Below are positions 51,393 to 59,949 of a DNA stretch of 64,000 bases, piece by piece. The notes beneath the pieces were generated by a model. It did not search any database. It saw only the letters and a list, made by a program, of their open reading frames with translations, and was not told the DNA's origin. The translations under genes and the position numbers were made by a program. The first letter of the stretch is position 1, and every line of letters starts with the position of its first letter. This DNA is from Dyadobacter sp. CY356 (GTDB taxonomy: Bacteria; Bacteroidota; Bacteroidia; Cytophagales; Spirosomataceae), in contig NZ_JAJTSZ010000002.1 in assembly GCF_021440195.1 (NCBI RefSeq), positions 682,001-746,000 on the forward strand. Reading direction: 5' to 3'.

Positions 51393-51918
51393 AATTATCT
51401 TCGAAAGCTAACAATGATTCGTAAGGGTTTCCCGAAAGGCCTAGCAACTGTGCAAAAGCAGGTTCCGTTTTAAGACCTTGCCGTTTTAATTCAATAACCG
51501 CAATTCTAAAATCCTCTCCCCTTTCCTGCAAAATTTTGTATTCGACAAGCATATGGCGATAGGCATATTGTTGTTTTGAAGGAATATTCTGTCCAAAAAT
51601 TTCTATCTCAAAACCATCAATAAAAAAATTTGCGATAACGGTTTCCTGATACTGAATAATTGTTTCCCTGATATTGAAATTCAGATTTTCAGCGAAATGA
51701 CTAATGACAACAGCAACAAAATCTTCCTTGTTTTTCCAATAACAAACGATATCCAGATCGCTCCCTTCAATGTTGATATTCAATGGAATGGTTCCGGCAA
51801 GAATTGGATCAAAACCGGTAAGGACATTCATTATCCCGTTGTTGGTCAACAAATTAAAAGTGAATTTCTGTTTCTCACTTCCATTCTTTAAATATGAAAT
51901 ATCGGTAAAATCAATCAT
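51391..51918 (-). CDS. DUF4269 protein, nucleotidyltransferase-like
   Basis: This 175-residue protein matches DUF4269. LAGTIPLNINIEGSDLDIVC near residue 40 looks like the G-S-x-x-D-x-D metal loop of the nucleotidyltransferase superfamily, followed by EIEIFGQNIPSKQQYAYRHM near residue 103 with a possible third acidic residue. Activity has not been shown to my knowledge. Its ATG overlaps the stop of the AraC-family gene by 4 bp (51915-51918), so translation is coupled. Confidence 0.85.
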   Translation of the reverse strand: MIDFTDISYLKNGSEKQKFTFNLLTNNGIMNVLTGFDPILAGTIPLNINIEGSDLDIVCYWKNKEDFVAVVISHFAENLNFNIRETIIQYQETVIANFFIDGFEIEIFGQNIPSKQQYAYRHMLVEYKILQERGEDFRIAVIELKRQGLKTEPAFAQLLGLSGNPYESLLAFEDN

Positions 51919-52790
51919 ACAAAGCTGGCGTTTTTATATTGCAGCTGATACTGTCTCGGTGTTAATTTCATGATGCTTTTAAATTGAATCAGAAAATTGG
52001 CCAGACTATTGTATCCGCTCTCGTAAGCAATTTCTGTGATACTCCGGTTTGAACTAATCAGGATTTTGCAGGCATATCCAATTCTTACTTCATTTAAAAA
52101 ATTAGAAAAACGTTTACCTGTTTTAGATTTAAAATATCTGCAAAAAGCGGTTTCGCTTAAATTAGTCAGTGATGCTACCTCCTGCAAAGTGATCTTTCCA
52201 GACAGATTATTGATCACATGCAAAAAAACCGTATTGATCCGGTCAGATTCAGCCTCAGAATACCGGTTAACAAAACCAGCACTGGCCAGCGGCAGAATTT
52301 CCCGGCATTTTGACAGTCTATCCAGAATCGATAATAACGTAATAATTCTATTCATACCATCCTGCTCTTCCAAAACTAAAAGCATTTCAGTTATTTCAAC
52401 CCGCGTTTTTCCTATTACTTTAATACCCTGTTTTGATTTTTTCAAAAAAATATCAATGGCAGAACTTTCAGGCAGATTGTAAAAGGTATCGCCGATGAAA
52501 GCCTTTGGAAAATGAACCGTAAGAATTTCGGCTTCATGATCCGGATTGGTAATACTGGCCAGGTCGTTCCGCCAGCAATGCGGAATATCAGATCCAATAA
52601 AAATCAAATCACCCGCCTCAAAAGATTCCACAGAATCGCCTACAAACCTGAATCCCGAACTTTTTAAAATCAATGAAATTTCCATTTCAGGGTGATAATG
52701 AAAGGGATTTAGAAAATGATGGCGCCTGTTTTTGACAACATTGATACTGTTGGACGGAGGCGTCAGTACTTTATGGAATTTGGGCTGCAT
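51915..52790 (-). CDS. AraC-family transcriptional regulator
   Basis: This 291-residue regulator starts MQPKFHKVLTPPSNSINVV at 52790; the longer frame adds 23 residues without family sequence. The N-terminal cupin has FHYHPEMEISLILKSSGFRF and GDLIFIGSDIPHCWRND, and the C-terminal HTHs read LQEVASLTNLSETAFCRYFK and EIAYESGYNSLANFLIQFK. It closely resembles the regulator at 62528-63382 (same cupin motifs), so they are paralogues. It is divergent from the DUF1080 gene and overlaps the DUF4269 gene. Confidence 0.9.
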   Translation of the reverse strand: MQPKFHKVLTPPSNSINVVKNRRHHFLNPFHYHPEMEISLILKSSGFRFVGDSVESFEAGDLIFIGSDIPHCWRNDLASITNPDHEAEILTVHFPKAFIGDTFYNLPESSAIDIFLKKSKQGIKVIGKTRVEITEMLLVLEEQDGMNRIITLLSILDRLSKCREILPLASAGFVNRYSEAESDRINTVFLHVINNLSGKITLQEVASLTNLSETAFCRYFKSKTGKRFSNFLNEVRIGYACKILISSNRSITEIAYESGYNSLANFLIQFKSIMKLTPRQYQLQYKNASFV

Positions 52791-52955
52791 TGCTTTCAGA
52801 AATTTGTTCAGAATAAAGGAGATTAGCGCAAATCTATCTTTAAACATCCAAAAAAACATTCATATTTACCCAAATTATAGTCAGAAATCGGTAACCTTGC
52901 TAAGATTTTTAATAAACTGGCTAACTTCTCTTACATGAAGACAGATAGTTCTCGA

Positions 52956-52963
52956 TAGTTTTG
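52956..52963 (+). promoter_or_regulatory. Bacteroidetes -7 element upstream of the DUF1080 gene
   Basis: TAGTTTTG fits TAnnTTTG and ends 23 bp before the start codon at 52987. No -33 TTG is seen at the ideal distance. Confidence 0.45.
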
Positions 52964-52986
52964 TTTTTGCTCTAAACCGTTTTATC

Positions 52987-53691
52987 ATGCGTTGTATTTT
53001 TAACTCAGCTCTGACCTTATTCATTTCGGTCTTTACATTATCGTCTTTTACAAACAATTCGCAAACAGGCCCCTGGGATGTGCTTTTTGATGGAAAATCC
53101 GTTGAAAAACTGCGTGGCTATCAAAGAAAAGATTTTCCGCTGGAATGCTGGTCGATAGAAAATGGCCTGCTTAAAACAATCCCCGGAGTAAAAAACAATG
53201 ATATTGTTACCAAAGAGCAATACAAGGATTTCGAACTCCAGTTTGACTGGAAAACATCTGTTGGCGGCAATGGAGGCGTGTTTTACAATGTCATTGAAGA
53301 TGCAAAACAAGAAGCGGGAAACGGTAACAGTCCCAACTGGCTGACTAATTTTGAAATGCAGCTATTGGATGATATAGGGTTTAACGACAAAGAACCAAAG
53401 CGTTCAGCCGGATCTTTGTATGATCTGATCACGCCGAAAAACAAGGTATTAAAACCCGTTGGAACATTTAACAGCTCTCGGTTGATCGTAAAAAACAAAC
53501 ATGTAGCGCATTGGCTGAATGGACGAAAAGTTGTGGAATATACGATCGACAGTCCGGAATTGAATGCACTGATTAAAGCCAGTAAGTATAAAGATGTCCC
53601 TGGATTTGCCCAGTATTCAGAAGGGCACATTATGTTTCAGCATCATGGACAGGAAATGTGGTATAAGAATATAAGAATTCGCCGCCTTTAA
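52987..53691 (+). CDS. Secreted DUF1080 (3-keto-disaccharide hydrolase-like) protein
   Basis: This is a 234-residue protein with a signal peptide (about residues 1-24) and a single jelly-roll domain. WDVLFDGKSVEKLRGYQRKD, LQFDWKTSVGGNGGVFYNV near residue 78 and ENGLLKTIPG are the DUF1080/GH16-like blocks; the C-terminal GHIMFQHHGQEMWYKNIRIR is the family's closing motif. DUF1080 proteins include 3-keto-disaccharide hydrolases in this phylum. No 3-dehydrogenase gene is adjacent, so the substrate is open. Confidence 0.87.
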   Translation: MRCIFNSALTLFISVFTLSSFTNNSQTGPWDVLFDGKSVEKLRGYQRKDFPLECWSIENGLLKTIPGVKNNDIVTKEQYKDFELQFDWKTSVGGNGGVFYNVIEDAKQEAGNGNSPNWLTNFEMQLLDDIGFNDKEPKRSAGSLYDLITPKNKVLKPVGTFNSSRLIVKNKHVAHWLNGRKVVEYTIDSPELNALIKASKYKDVPGFAQYSEGHIMFQHHGQEMWYKNIRIRRL

Positions 53692-53757
53692 ACGTAGTCT
53701 TACTATAATTAATCAAAATTAATACAGCAATATTACCAATAATACTATTCCTAAACC

Positions 53758-53765
53758 TACCTTTG
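53758..53765 (+). promoter_or_regulatory. Bacteroidetes -7 element upstream of the secreted VOC gene
   Basis: TACCTTTG fits TAnnTTTG, 32 bp before the start codon at 53798. Confidence 0.5.
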
Positions 53766-53797
53766 ATTTTAAGAATCCCAAATTAATTTTATCATTC

Positions 53798-54241
53798 ATG
53801 AAACGCTTAATTTTTCTTTTATTGCTGACTCAGTTATTCAATTCAGCTACTTCTTCTGCTCAGGATATGACTTCAAAGCTAGGCTATACAGGCTGGAACC
53901 ATATGGCACTTCATGTGAAAGACATTGAGGCCAGCAAGACTTTTTACAGAGAAATAATTGGCATGAAACCGGTTCCGGTTCCTGACAATTTAAAAGCTAT
54001 CCGTGGCTGGTTTGACGCTGGAAATGGTCAAATGATCCATTTGCTGGCCGGACGTACCGAACCTGTGGTGGCAGATAAAGATGGTGGCCACATGGCATTA
54101 TTTGTGGCTTCTATTGATCAGGCGGAAAAGTTTTTGACGGAGAAAAAATTGAAATTCCACAAGCAGGTAAGGTTTGATGGTGTCACCCAGATTTACTTTG
54201 CTGATCCGGATGGTTATTTAATCGAATTGAACCAGAAATAA
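53798..54241 (+). CDS. Exported VOC-superfamily (glyoxalase-fold) protein
   Basis: This 147-residue protein has a signal peptide (MKRLIFLLLLTQLFNSATSS, cleavage near SSAQ). One VOC unit pair follows: GWNHMALHVKDIEASKTFYR with a metal-ligand His near residue 37, GGHMALFVASIDQAEKFL with a second near residue 98, and IYFADPDGYLIELNQ with the usual C-terminal Glu. Most VOC proteins are cytoplasmic, so an exported one is noteworthy. It could be a periplasmic lyase, isomerase or binding protein; no substrate is implied. Confidence 0.87.
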   Translation: MKRLIFLLLLTQLFNSATSSAQDMTSKLGYTGWNHMALHVKDIEASKTFYREIIGMKPVPVPDNLKAIRGWFDAGNGQMIHLLAGRTEPVVADKDGGHMALFVASIDQAEKFLTEKKLKFHKQVRFDGVTQIYFADPDGYLIELNQK

Positions 54242-54254
54242 TTTAAAGTCATAT

Positions 54255-54299
54255 GAAAAAGGGAAAGAAGTCAAATCAATTGGCTCCTTTCCCTTTTTC
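54255..54299. terminator. Terminator between VOC and NmrA-like genes
   Basis: A perfect 13-bp stem (54255-54267 with 54287-54299) bounded by A and T runs, likely serving both convergent genes. Confidence 0.82.
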
Positions 54300-54337
54300 A
54301 TATCGACTGATTTATATACTGTTGAGTTTAAGTCAGT

Positions 54338-55228
54338 CTAGTAGTCAAATTCAGCCTTGTGTTTCTTAACGAAGGCTTCCCAGTTCACCGGATCTTTTCC
54401 TGTAATCTGCGGAAAATTATCAAAGGTCTCATCGGCACCAGGAATTGTTCCGGCGGCGTAACGCTTGTAATGTTCATAAACACAATGCATATAGGCCATT
54501 TCAGCTCCGGCATCCTGCATGGATTTCAGAAAAACCTCGGGTGACTGTGGTTGATATTGAAATGGTTTTTTAATAAGCCTGGTTAATATTTCGGCAATTT
54601 CATCGTATGATTTTGCATCGTATCCCATACGGTATGTTTTCCCGGCGTGCAAATCAGGATGTAATAAAGACAGCGCCGCAACCTGCGCCACATCTTCTGC
54701 ATCCACCCAGCTTTTCGTCGCGCTTTCAACGTATTGATTAAAAACGCCTTGTTTTACCACTTCTTTCCCACCATAACTTAGCAGATTTTGCATAAAAGTT
54801 TCCGGTCTCAAATGTGTAAAAGAAAAGCCGGCAGATTCGATATATTTTTCTACCAGCTGATGCCAAACCCAGTGCGCGACGGTCGTATTATCCGGTCCAC
54901 AGGCACCCAGATGGACAACATGTTTCACCCCTGCAACTTTTGCGCTATCCAGAAAAACCTTGCTTTGGCGGAGCATATCAACGGTGTATCCCGTCACAAT
55001 CAAAACGCGGTCAACATTTTTCAGCGCTTCCGGATGTGTCAGTTCGTCATCAAAATCAAAGAGAACCGTATCTATTCCTTTTCGTTTAAACTGACGTGCT
55101 TTCTCCTGTGTGCGAACTGCCGCAATCACTTCAACTTCGTTATTATTTTTGAGAAACTCTATTGTTTTGTTTCCAACCTGGCCAGTGGCGCCGGTAATTA
55201 ATATCCTTGGTAATTTGTTATCTGACAT
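54338..55228 (-). CDS. NmrA-like NAD(P)-binding protein, second copy
   Basis: This 296-residue atypical SDR begins RILITGATGQVGNKTIEFLK, with the G-x-x-G-x-x-G loop. GIDTVLFDFDDELTHPEALK, VKHVVHLGACGPDNTTVAHW and FTHLRPETFMQNLLSYGGK are NmrA/QorB-like blocks. It is a distant paralogue of the protein at 25232 and ends in the same type of long C-terminal region (KHKAEFDY). A redox-sensing or quinone-reducing role is possible. It is monocistronic. Confidence 0.88.
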   Translation of the reverse strand: MSDNKLPRILITGATGQVGNKTIEFLKNNNEVEVIAAVRTQEKARQFKRKGIDTVLFDFDDELTHPEALKNVDRVLIVTGYTVDMLRQSKVFLDSAKVAGVKHVVHLGACGPDNTTVAHWVWHQLVEKYIESAGFSFTHLRPETFMQNLLSYGGKEVVKQGVFNQYVESATKSWVDAEDVAQVAALSLLHPDLHAGKTYRMGYDAKSYDEIAEILTRLIKKPFQYQPQSPEVFLKSMQDAGAEMAYMHCVYEHYKRYAAGTIPGADETFDNFPQITGKDPVNWEAFVKKHKAEFDY

Positions 55229-55438
55229 TTGTATAATAAAAAGAAACCGTAAAGTTACACTTATTGTCGGCCTGATCTAAATCGCTAATATTAAACCCGC
55301 TTCGTATATTAAAATTAAACCTGATTGTATTCCTCGGCTTCAACACTTCCTTTTTTTAGACCGAATGAGGAATTTACAAACGTAGATCACCCAAAATTAT
55401 CATTTTGTTAAGCCCTTACTTTTACTGAGGACAATAAA

Positions 55439-55446
55439 TATCTTTG
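55439..55446 (+). promoter_or_regulatory. Bacteroidetes -7 element upstream of the 104-residue protein gene
   Basis: TATCTTTG fits TAnnTTTG and ends 13 bp before the ATG at 55460, so the leader would be very short; this favours initiation at the later ATG at 55472. Confidence 0.45.
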
Positions 55447-55459
55447 TAACTCAGAAGAT

Positions 55460-55774
55460 ATGGATTTAGACATGAGACAGGAAAAAATATTTATATTAGA
55501 TACCGGACGATGCCTGAAAGTGATAACTGAGGGACTGCTGGCAGAAGATTTTTCAAGAATTACGGTTACGGTGAATGTGCTGATTAAAGATCCAAAAGAA
55601 GAAGAATTTCATTTGCCGATCGTAGAAAGCCATCCCAAATTCTGGAAACTTAAAAAACTGGATTCGGAACAAGCCAGGGCACTTCAGACCAAATACAGCG
55701 GCGTTTCAGAAAAACAATTAAGAAAAGCTGTTAAAGAATTTGAGCAGATGCTTAGTCCTGCAGTGTTGCAATAA
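55460..55774 (+). CDS. Conserved-looking hypothetical protein, 104 residues
   Basis: I do not recognise the family. FILDTGRCLKVITEGLLAED and ITVTVNVLIKDPKEEEFHLP suggest two short beta hairpins, followed by a helical end (EQARALQTKYSGVSEKQLRK). It is soluble, with codon use like its neighbours, a -7 element upstream and a terminator downstream, so it is a real gene. A second ATG at 55472 (MRQEKIF) is the better start by promoter spacing. Confidence 0.65.
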   Translation: MDLDMRQEKIFILDTGRCLKVITEGLLAEDFSRITVTVNVLIKDPKEEEFHLPIVESHPKFWKLKKLDSEQARALQTKYSGVSEKQLRKAVKEFEQMLSPAVLQ

Positions 55775-55776
55775 TC

Positions 55777-55809
55777 AAAGGAGCGATCGAAAATTTCGAC
55801 CGCTCTTTT
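55777..55809 (+). terminator. Terminator of the 104-residue protein gene
   Basis: A 16-bp stem with one G-U and one mismatch (around GAGCGATCGAAA and TTTCGACCGCTC) ending in TTTT, shortly after the stop codon. Confidence 0.75.
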
Positions 55810-55834
55810 GTCTTTAAATCAACATAATCTGAGT

Positions 55835-57325
55835 TCAATTATTTTTCAATCCCCATACAGATACGGATCTGCTATTGACTTTAAACGTTGCCGAACCATC
55901 TTCGCCTATCACAATTTCATCGGTAACATTACCCAAGTAATCCACAAAAGTTTTACCTGCATGTTGTTCACCCATGTGCATGGTTTTGACACCTTCTTCT
56001 CCATTTGAAATGACGATGGCACACCCGGAATTTTCATGTTCCTCATCCCCTTCACGTGTCCAGCCAATGCAATTTGGATCATCAAAATAATCATTTTGCT
56101 GACCATATGCCAGATGTTTTCTTACAAAAAGAAACGCTTCCACATGATCCATTCTTTCCAGCGTGATCTCGTGCTCCTCACCATCATTGCCGGTATCAAC
56201 GTATTTTGTCCCATACAAATCGGTGTAGAAAATACATGGATACCCATCCTTTCTAAATAAAATCAAAGCATAAGCCAAAGGACGAAACCAGGCCTCAACC
56301 GTTTGCTCCAACGATTGAAGTGGCTGTGTATCATGATTTTCCACCAAAGTCACAGCCAATTCTGGACAGGCCTGAACCAAAGAGTTATCAAAAATGGTAC
56401 GTAAGTCAAAATCTCCATTCTCTTTTGAGGCCTTATAAAAATTGGCCTGAAGCGGCGCGTCAAAAAGTGACATTCTACGGTTTGTCGCTTCAATGTACGC
56501 CAACATCGATGACAAATCGTAAGGCGCCCAGTATTCACCAACCGTGTAAAATTCCTTCTGATACTTACCTCTTAAATGATCCAGCCATTCATTATAAAAA
56601 TCAGGATCCATATGCTTGATCGCATCGAGACGAAAACCATCTATCCCAACAGTTTCATAAAACCATTCTCCCCAGCGTTTCAGCTCCTCTCTCACAAACG
56701 GATTACGAAAATCAATATCGGAAAGCATCAGATAATCGTAATTTCCATTTTCGTTATCCAACACATCCTGCCAACCTTCACCGTACTGATTCTGAATACT
56801 GAAAATTGCAGTTTCTTCTGTTTTCGCATCAAAATCCACACCTGAAAAACACTGGTAATCCCATACAAAGGATGAGTATTTTCCATTCCGCCCAGGAAAA
56901 GTAAATTTCGTATAAGCTTCTATTTCTATGGGTTCGCTGATAAATTCGTTCCGGTTTTCTGGGACAACCTTCTTAACCGTCACCACTTCCTTTTCATCAG
57001 CACCACCCATATGGTTTAAAACAATGTCTGCATACACGTGCAGACCCGCGTTTTTTCCGGCAGTTATCGCGTCAATAAATTCCTGCTTTGTACCATATTT
57101 TGTTCTCACTGAACCTTTCTGATCAAATTCTCCCAGATCATATAAGTCGTAAGAATCATATCCCGGCGACTTGCTGCCCTCCATTCCTTTGTGTGCAGGC
57201 GGAAGCCACACAGAATCAATACCAATTGATTTAAGTCTTTCTGATTCATTTTTAAAGTGGTTCCACAGACTTCCGTCGGCTGGATAATACCACTCAAAAA
57301 ATTGAAGCATTGTAAAATTTTCCAT
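55835..57325 (-). CDS. Cytoplasmic alpha-amylase, GH13 subfamily 5 type
   Basis: The 496-residue enzyme has no signal peptide. It starts TMLQFFEWYYPADGSLWNHF as in AmyS-like cytoplasmic amylases. VYADIVLNHMGGADE is conserved region I, GIDGFRLDAIKHMDPDF (near residue 227) holds the nucleophile Asp, EFYTVGEYWAPYDL the acid/base Glu, and VTLVENHDTQPLQS the third carboxylate. The calcium site residues in the first region are present. It hydrolyses internal starch or glycogen. It is not adjacent to other glycogen genes; it is divergent from the ethylene-receptor-like kinase with a 617-bp spacer. Confidence 0.93.
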   Translation of the reverse strand: MENFTMLQFFEWYYPADGSLWNHFKNESERLKSIGIDSVWLPPAHKGMEGSKSPGYDSYDLYDLGEFDQKGSVRTKYGTKQEFIDAITAGKNAGLHVYADIVLNHMGGADEKEVVTVKKVVPENRNEFISEPIEIEAYTKFTFPGRNGKYSSFVWDYQCFSGVDFDAKTEETAIFSIQNQYGEGWQDVLDNENGNYDYLMLSDIDFRNPFVREELKRWGEWFYETVGIDGFRLDAIKHMDPDFYNEWLDHLRGKYQKEFYTVGEYWAPYDLSSMLAYIEATNRRMSLFDAPLQANFYKASKENGDFDLRTIFDNSLVQACPELAVTLVENHDTQPLQSLEQTVEAWFRPLAYALILFRKDGYPCIFYTDLYGTKYVDTGNDGEEHEITLERMDHVEAFLFVRKHLAYGQQNDYFDDPNCIGWTREGDEEHENSGCAIVISNGEEGVKTMHMGEQHAGKTFVDYLGNVTDEIVIGEDGSATFKVNSRSVSVWGLKNN

Positions 57326-57942
57326 GATGAGGTTTAAAATTATTTATTAGCCAGACTGGTAAAACCATTATTCTGACTTATTCGATTAAAATTCTGCCGA
57401 TACAATTTCTATGCCGCAGTCAATTTTGAGTATCAATAGCTTTGGGTCTACTTCAAAAAGCAGTTTCAAAGTCGTAATTCTTATTCTCAGGTTTTATAAT
57501 TTCGAGTTCAGGAATTAGCTTGCAGGACTATTGCCAAAACTCCCTATCCAGATGTGGTCATAAAACTCTGATAGTAATTAAGAAATACACAAAAAACTAA
57601 ACTAAGAATGATCCAAATGAAACTTCGAATCGTATATTAGCGCGTATTGACGTTTCACAGTGATCGTTATAATTTTAATCCTCCAACTTAAATGTTATGA
57701 ACCAAAACTTTACACAACTAATCTTTTGTCAGGAAGCTGATCTTCATTTCTTAGCTACGGATCGCGTCCATTTCTAATGTAATTTCATTTCTGAATTACA
57801 AAGCCTTATTATCGTTCTGTTCTAAACCCCTTTTTTTCGGGTGATTCAATACAGGAACTTCTTAAATTTTACTTTTTTCATTAAAAGTAAAATTTCTATT
57901 ATTTGGCAAAAACTCAACTGCAACACACCTTAATAAACTAAT
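57326..57942. other. Long divergent spacer, no secure gene
   Basis: 617 bp between the amylase and the sensor kinase. Only short frames are present, for example a minus-strand one near 57390-57470 ending KIDCGIEIVSAEF and a plus-strand one of 26 codons near 57696, neither recognised. No clear promoter consensus or hairpin stands out. Confidence 0.4.
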
Positions 57943-59550
57943 GTGAAACCAGACACAACAATTCCCAACATTCCGGATTGCGGGCCCATTTGTCAGGCAA
58001 GAAATACTCAACACGCCGCATCTCAGGCAGGGTTGGGAGAACAAGTGGCTACATTTTTTTCCGGCCTTTTGGATACCAATGACTGGCCCGCACGTTGGTA
58101 CTGTGGAACCTGGTCTGATTTTCATGGCTGGCTTTACATTATATCAGACCTGTTGATCTGGGCTGCTTACTTTCTGATACCAATATTTCTATTGCGTCTG
58201 GTCATTCTTCGGAAAGACTTTCCATTTCCCAAATTAGTCTGGCTTTTTGGTGCTTTTATTGTTTTATGCGGAACTAACCATTTCGTAGATGCCATTATTT
58301 TCTGGTGGCCCGCTTATCGTTTGAGCGCATTTATCAGGCTCCTTACTGCGGTAGTATCTGTAACCACCGTCTATGCATTGTACAGGATCTTACCAAATGT
58401 ATTGCTGCTAAGATCTGTAAAGGAACTCGAACATGAGATTAATGAGCGGCGTTTGGTAGAAGAAAAACTAGCAGCCAGCGAATTTTTACTATCAGAGGCC
58501 GGGCATGTTGGCCGGGTGGGCGGATGGGAATTTGATGTGCAGAAGAAACAATTCAACTGGTCCAGAACAGCCTATGAAATCTTTGGCCGGGAGGTAGATT
58601 ATTACATCGGACCCGAGGAGTCCCTGTCACATTTCATAAAACCACATCAGCAGATATTGCGAAAAACATTGGAAGATGCTTATGAGAAAGGTATTGGATG
58701 GGATCTTGAATTACAACTTGTAACGCCGGATCAAAGCAAGAAATGGGTCCGTTATTATGGCAAGCCTTTATTTGATCAAAATGGGGATTTGATTAAAATG
58801 AGGGGTGTGATTATGGACATTGATAAATATAAAATAAACGAGCTGGCGCTAAGCAAATCGGTTGATTTAATGGCCCGGCAAAATACCCAGCTTAAAAATT
58901 TCACGCACATACTTTCACACAATCTGAGGAATCATTCCAGTAATATTTCGATGCTCACTGATATTGTGGATGAAAAAAGCCTCGATGATAATAATGCGGA
59001 AATTTTTCAGAAAATAAAACGGGTTTCCTTTAACCTGAATGAGACTTTGAATGATCTTTCGAATGTTATTAAAATCAGAGAGAGTTATTTACCAGGTCAG
59101 GAATTAAGTTTTACTGCAACCGCCGAAAAGGTCTTGAATGCGCTGGATACCGGGCTAAAAGAAAGTAATGCTGTTGTTAATATGAATTTTGAGGTAGATA
59201 AAATCTTGTTTCCGGGAATCTATCTTGAAAGTATTATTATGAACCTGATTTCTAATGGTATTAAATATAAAAAGGAAAAAGAAGACTTACACATTGAACT
59301 TAAAACCTATCTTGATAAAAATCAGATCACGATTTTTGAATATACCGACAATGGCCTCGGTATCGATCTGACACTGCACGGCGAGAAAATTTTCGGACTC
59401 TACAAAACATTCCACCACCATAAAAATGCAAATGGTGTGGGATTATTTCTGATCAAAAACCAGATTGAGTCACAAGGCGGGAAAATCACAGTAGAAAGCA
59501 AACCCAATAAAGGCACTAAATTTAAAATTACATTTTATGAAAAAAATTAA
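57943..59550 (+). CDS. Ethylene-receptor-like sensor histidine kinase
   Basis: This 535-residue kinase starts at a GTG. Residues 66-152 hold three membrane helices: ISDLLIWAAYFLIP, GAFIVLCGTNHFVD and LTAVVSVTTVYALYRILP. They align with the plant ETR1 ethylene-binding domain without gaps in the key parts. The residues needed in ETR1 (Asp25, Tyr32, Ile35, Pro36, Ile62, Cys65, His69) are here Asp69, Tyr76, Ile79, Pro80, Ile106, Cys109 and His113; the Cys/His pair binds copper. A PAS domain (175-295), a dimerisation helix with FTHILSHNLRNH (His326) and an HATPase domain (NLISNGIKY, DNGLGID, GVGLFLIKNQIES) follow. The last 14 bp overlap a response regulator gene. Ethylene sensing is inferred from residue conservation. 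Confidence 0.9.
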   Translation: MKPDTTIPNIPDCGPICQARNTQHAASQAGLGEQVATFFSGLLDTNDWPARWYCGTWSDFHGWLYIISDLLIWAAYFLIPIFLLRLVILRKDFPFPKLVWLFGAFIVLCGTNHFVDAIIFWWPAYRLSAFIRLLTAVVSVTTVYALYRILPNVLLLRSVKELEHEINERRLVEEKLAASEFLLSEAGHVGRVGGWEFDVQKKQFNWSRTAYEIFGREVDYYIGPEESLSHFIKPHQQILRKTLEDAYEKGIGWDLELQLVTPDQSKKWVRYYGKPLFDQNGDLIKMRGVIMDIDKYKINELALSKSVDLMARQNTQLKNFTHILSHNLRNHSSNISMLTDIVDEKSLDDNNAEIFQKIKRVSFNLNETLNDLSNVIKIRESYLPGQELSFTATAEKVLNALDTGLKESNAVVNMNFEVDKILFPGIYLESIIMNLISNGIKYKKEKEDLHIELKTYLDKNQITIFEYTDNGLGIDLTLHGEKIFGLYKTFHHHKNANGVGLFLIKNQIESQGGKITVESKPNKGTKFKITFYEKN

Positions 59551-59935
59551 TCTTATCTGTGTTATCGATGACGATGATATTTACACATTTCTTATCAAGA
59601 GAATAATCCAACATGCGGAAGTAGCCGAAAAGTCCATTTTTTTCAAAAACGGTATGGAAGCGCTTCAATTCTTTATGGATAAGAAAATGCAGCCGGAAGA
59701 GCTGCCGGAATTAATTCTACTGGATATCAATATGCCAATACTGGATGGATGGCAGTTTTTGGCTGGTTACACCCAACTGGTTCCAGTCATCGAAAAGGAC
59801 ATAACGCTGTATATGACCAGCTCTTCTGATGATAAGGATGATTATGACCGCGCTATGTCCATTGGTCCGGTGAAAGATTTCATCAGAAAACCTATTGATA
59901 CGGATGTATTGAGAAAACTGGTTGATGAGATGTAA
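59537..59935 (+). CDS. Single-domain response regulator
   Basis: This 132-residue receiver has no output domain. ICVIDDDDIYTFLIKRI gives the acidic pair, ELILLDINMPILDGWQFL contains the phospho-acceptor Asp63, TLYMTSSSDDKDDYDRA the Ser/Thr switch, and VKDFIRKPIDTDVL the conserved Lys. It resembles the Rcp1/CheY-like group used with phytochrome- or ethylene-receptor-type kinases in cyanobacteria. It overlaps the kinase gene by 14 bp and is its probable partner; with no output domain it must act through protein contacts or a phosphorelay. Confidence 0.93.
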   Translation: MKKINLICVIDDDDIYTFLIKRIIQHAEVAEKSIFFKNGMEALQFFMDKKMQPEELPELILLDINMPILDGWQFLAGYTQLVPVIEKDITLYMTSSSDDKDDYDRAMSIGPVKDFIRKPIDTDVLRKLVDEM

Positions 59936-59949
59936 GAAGATCTACTCAA

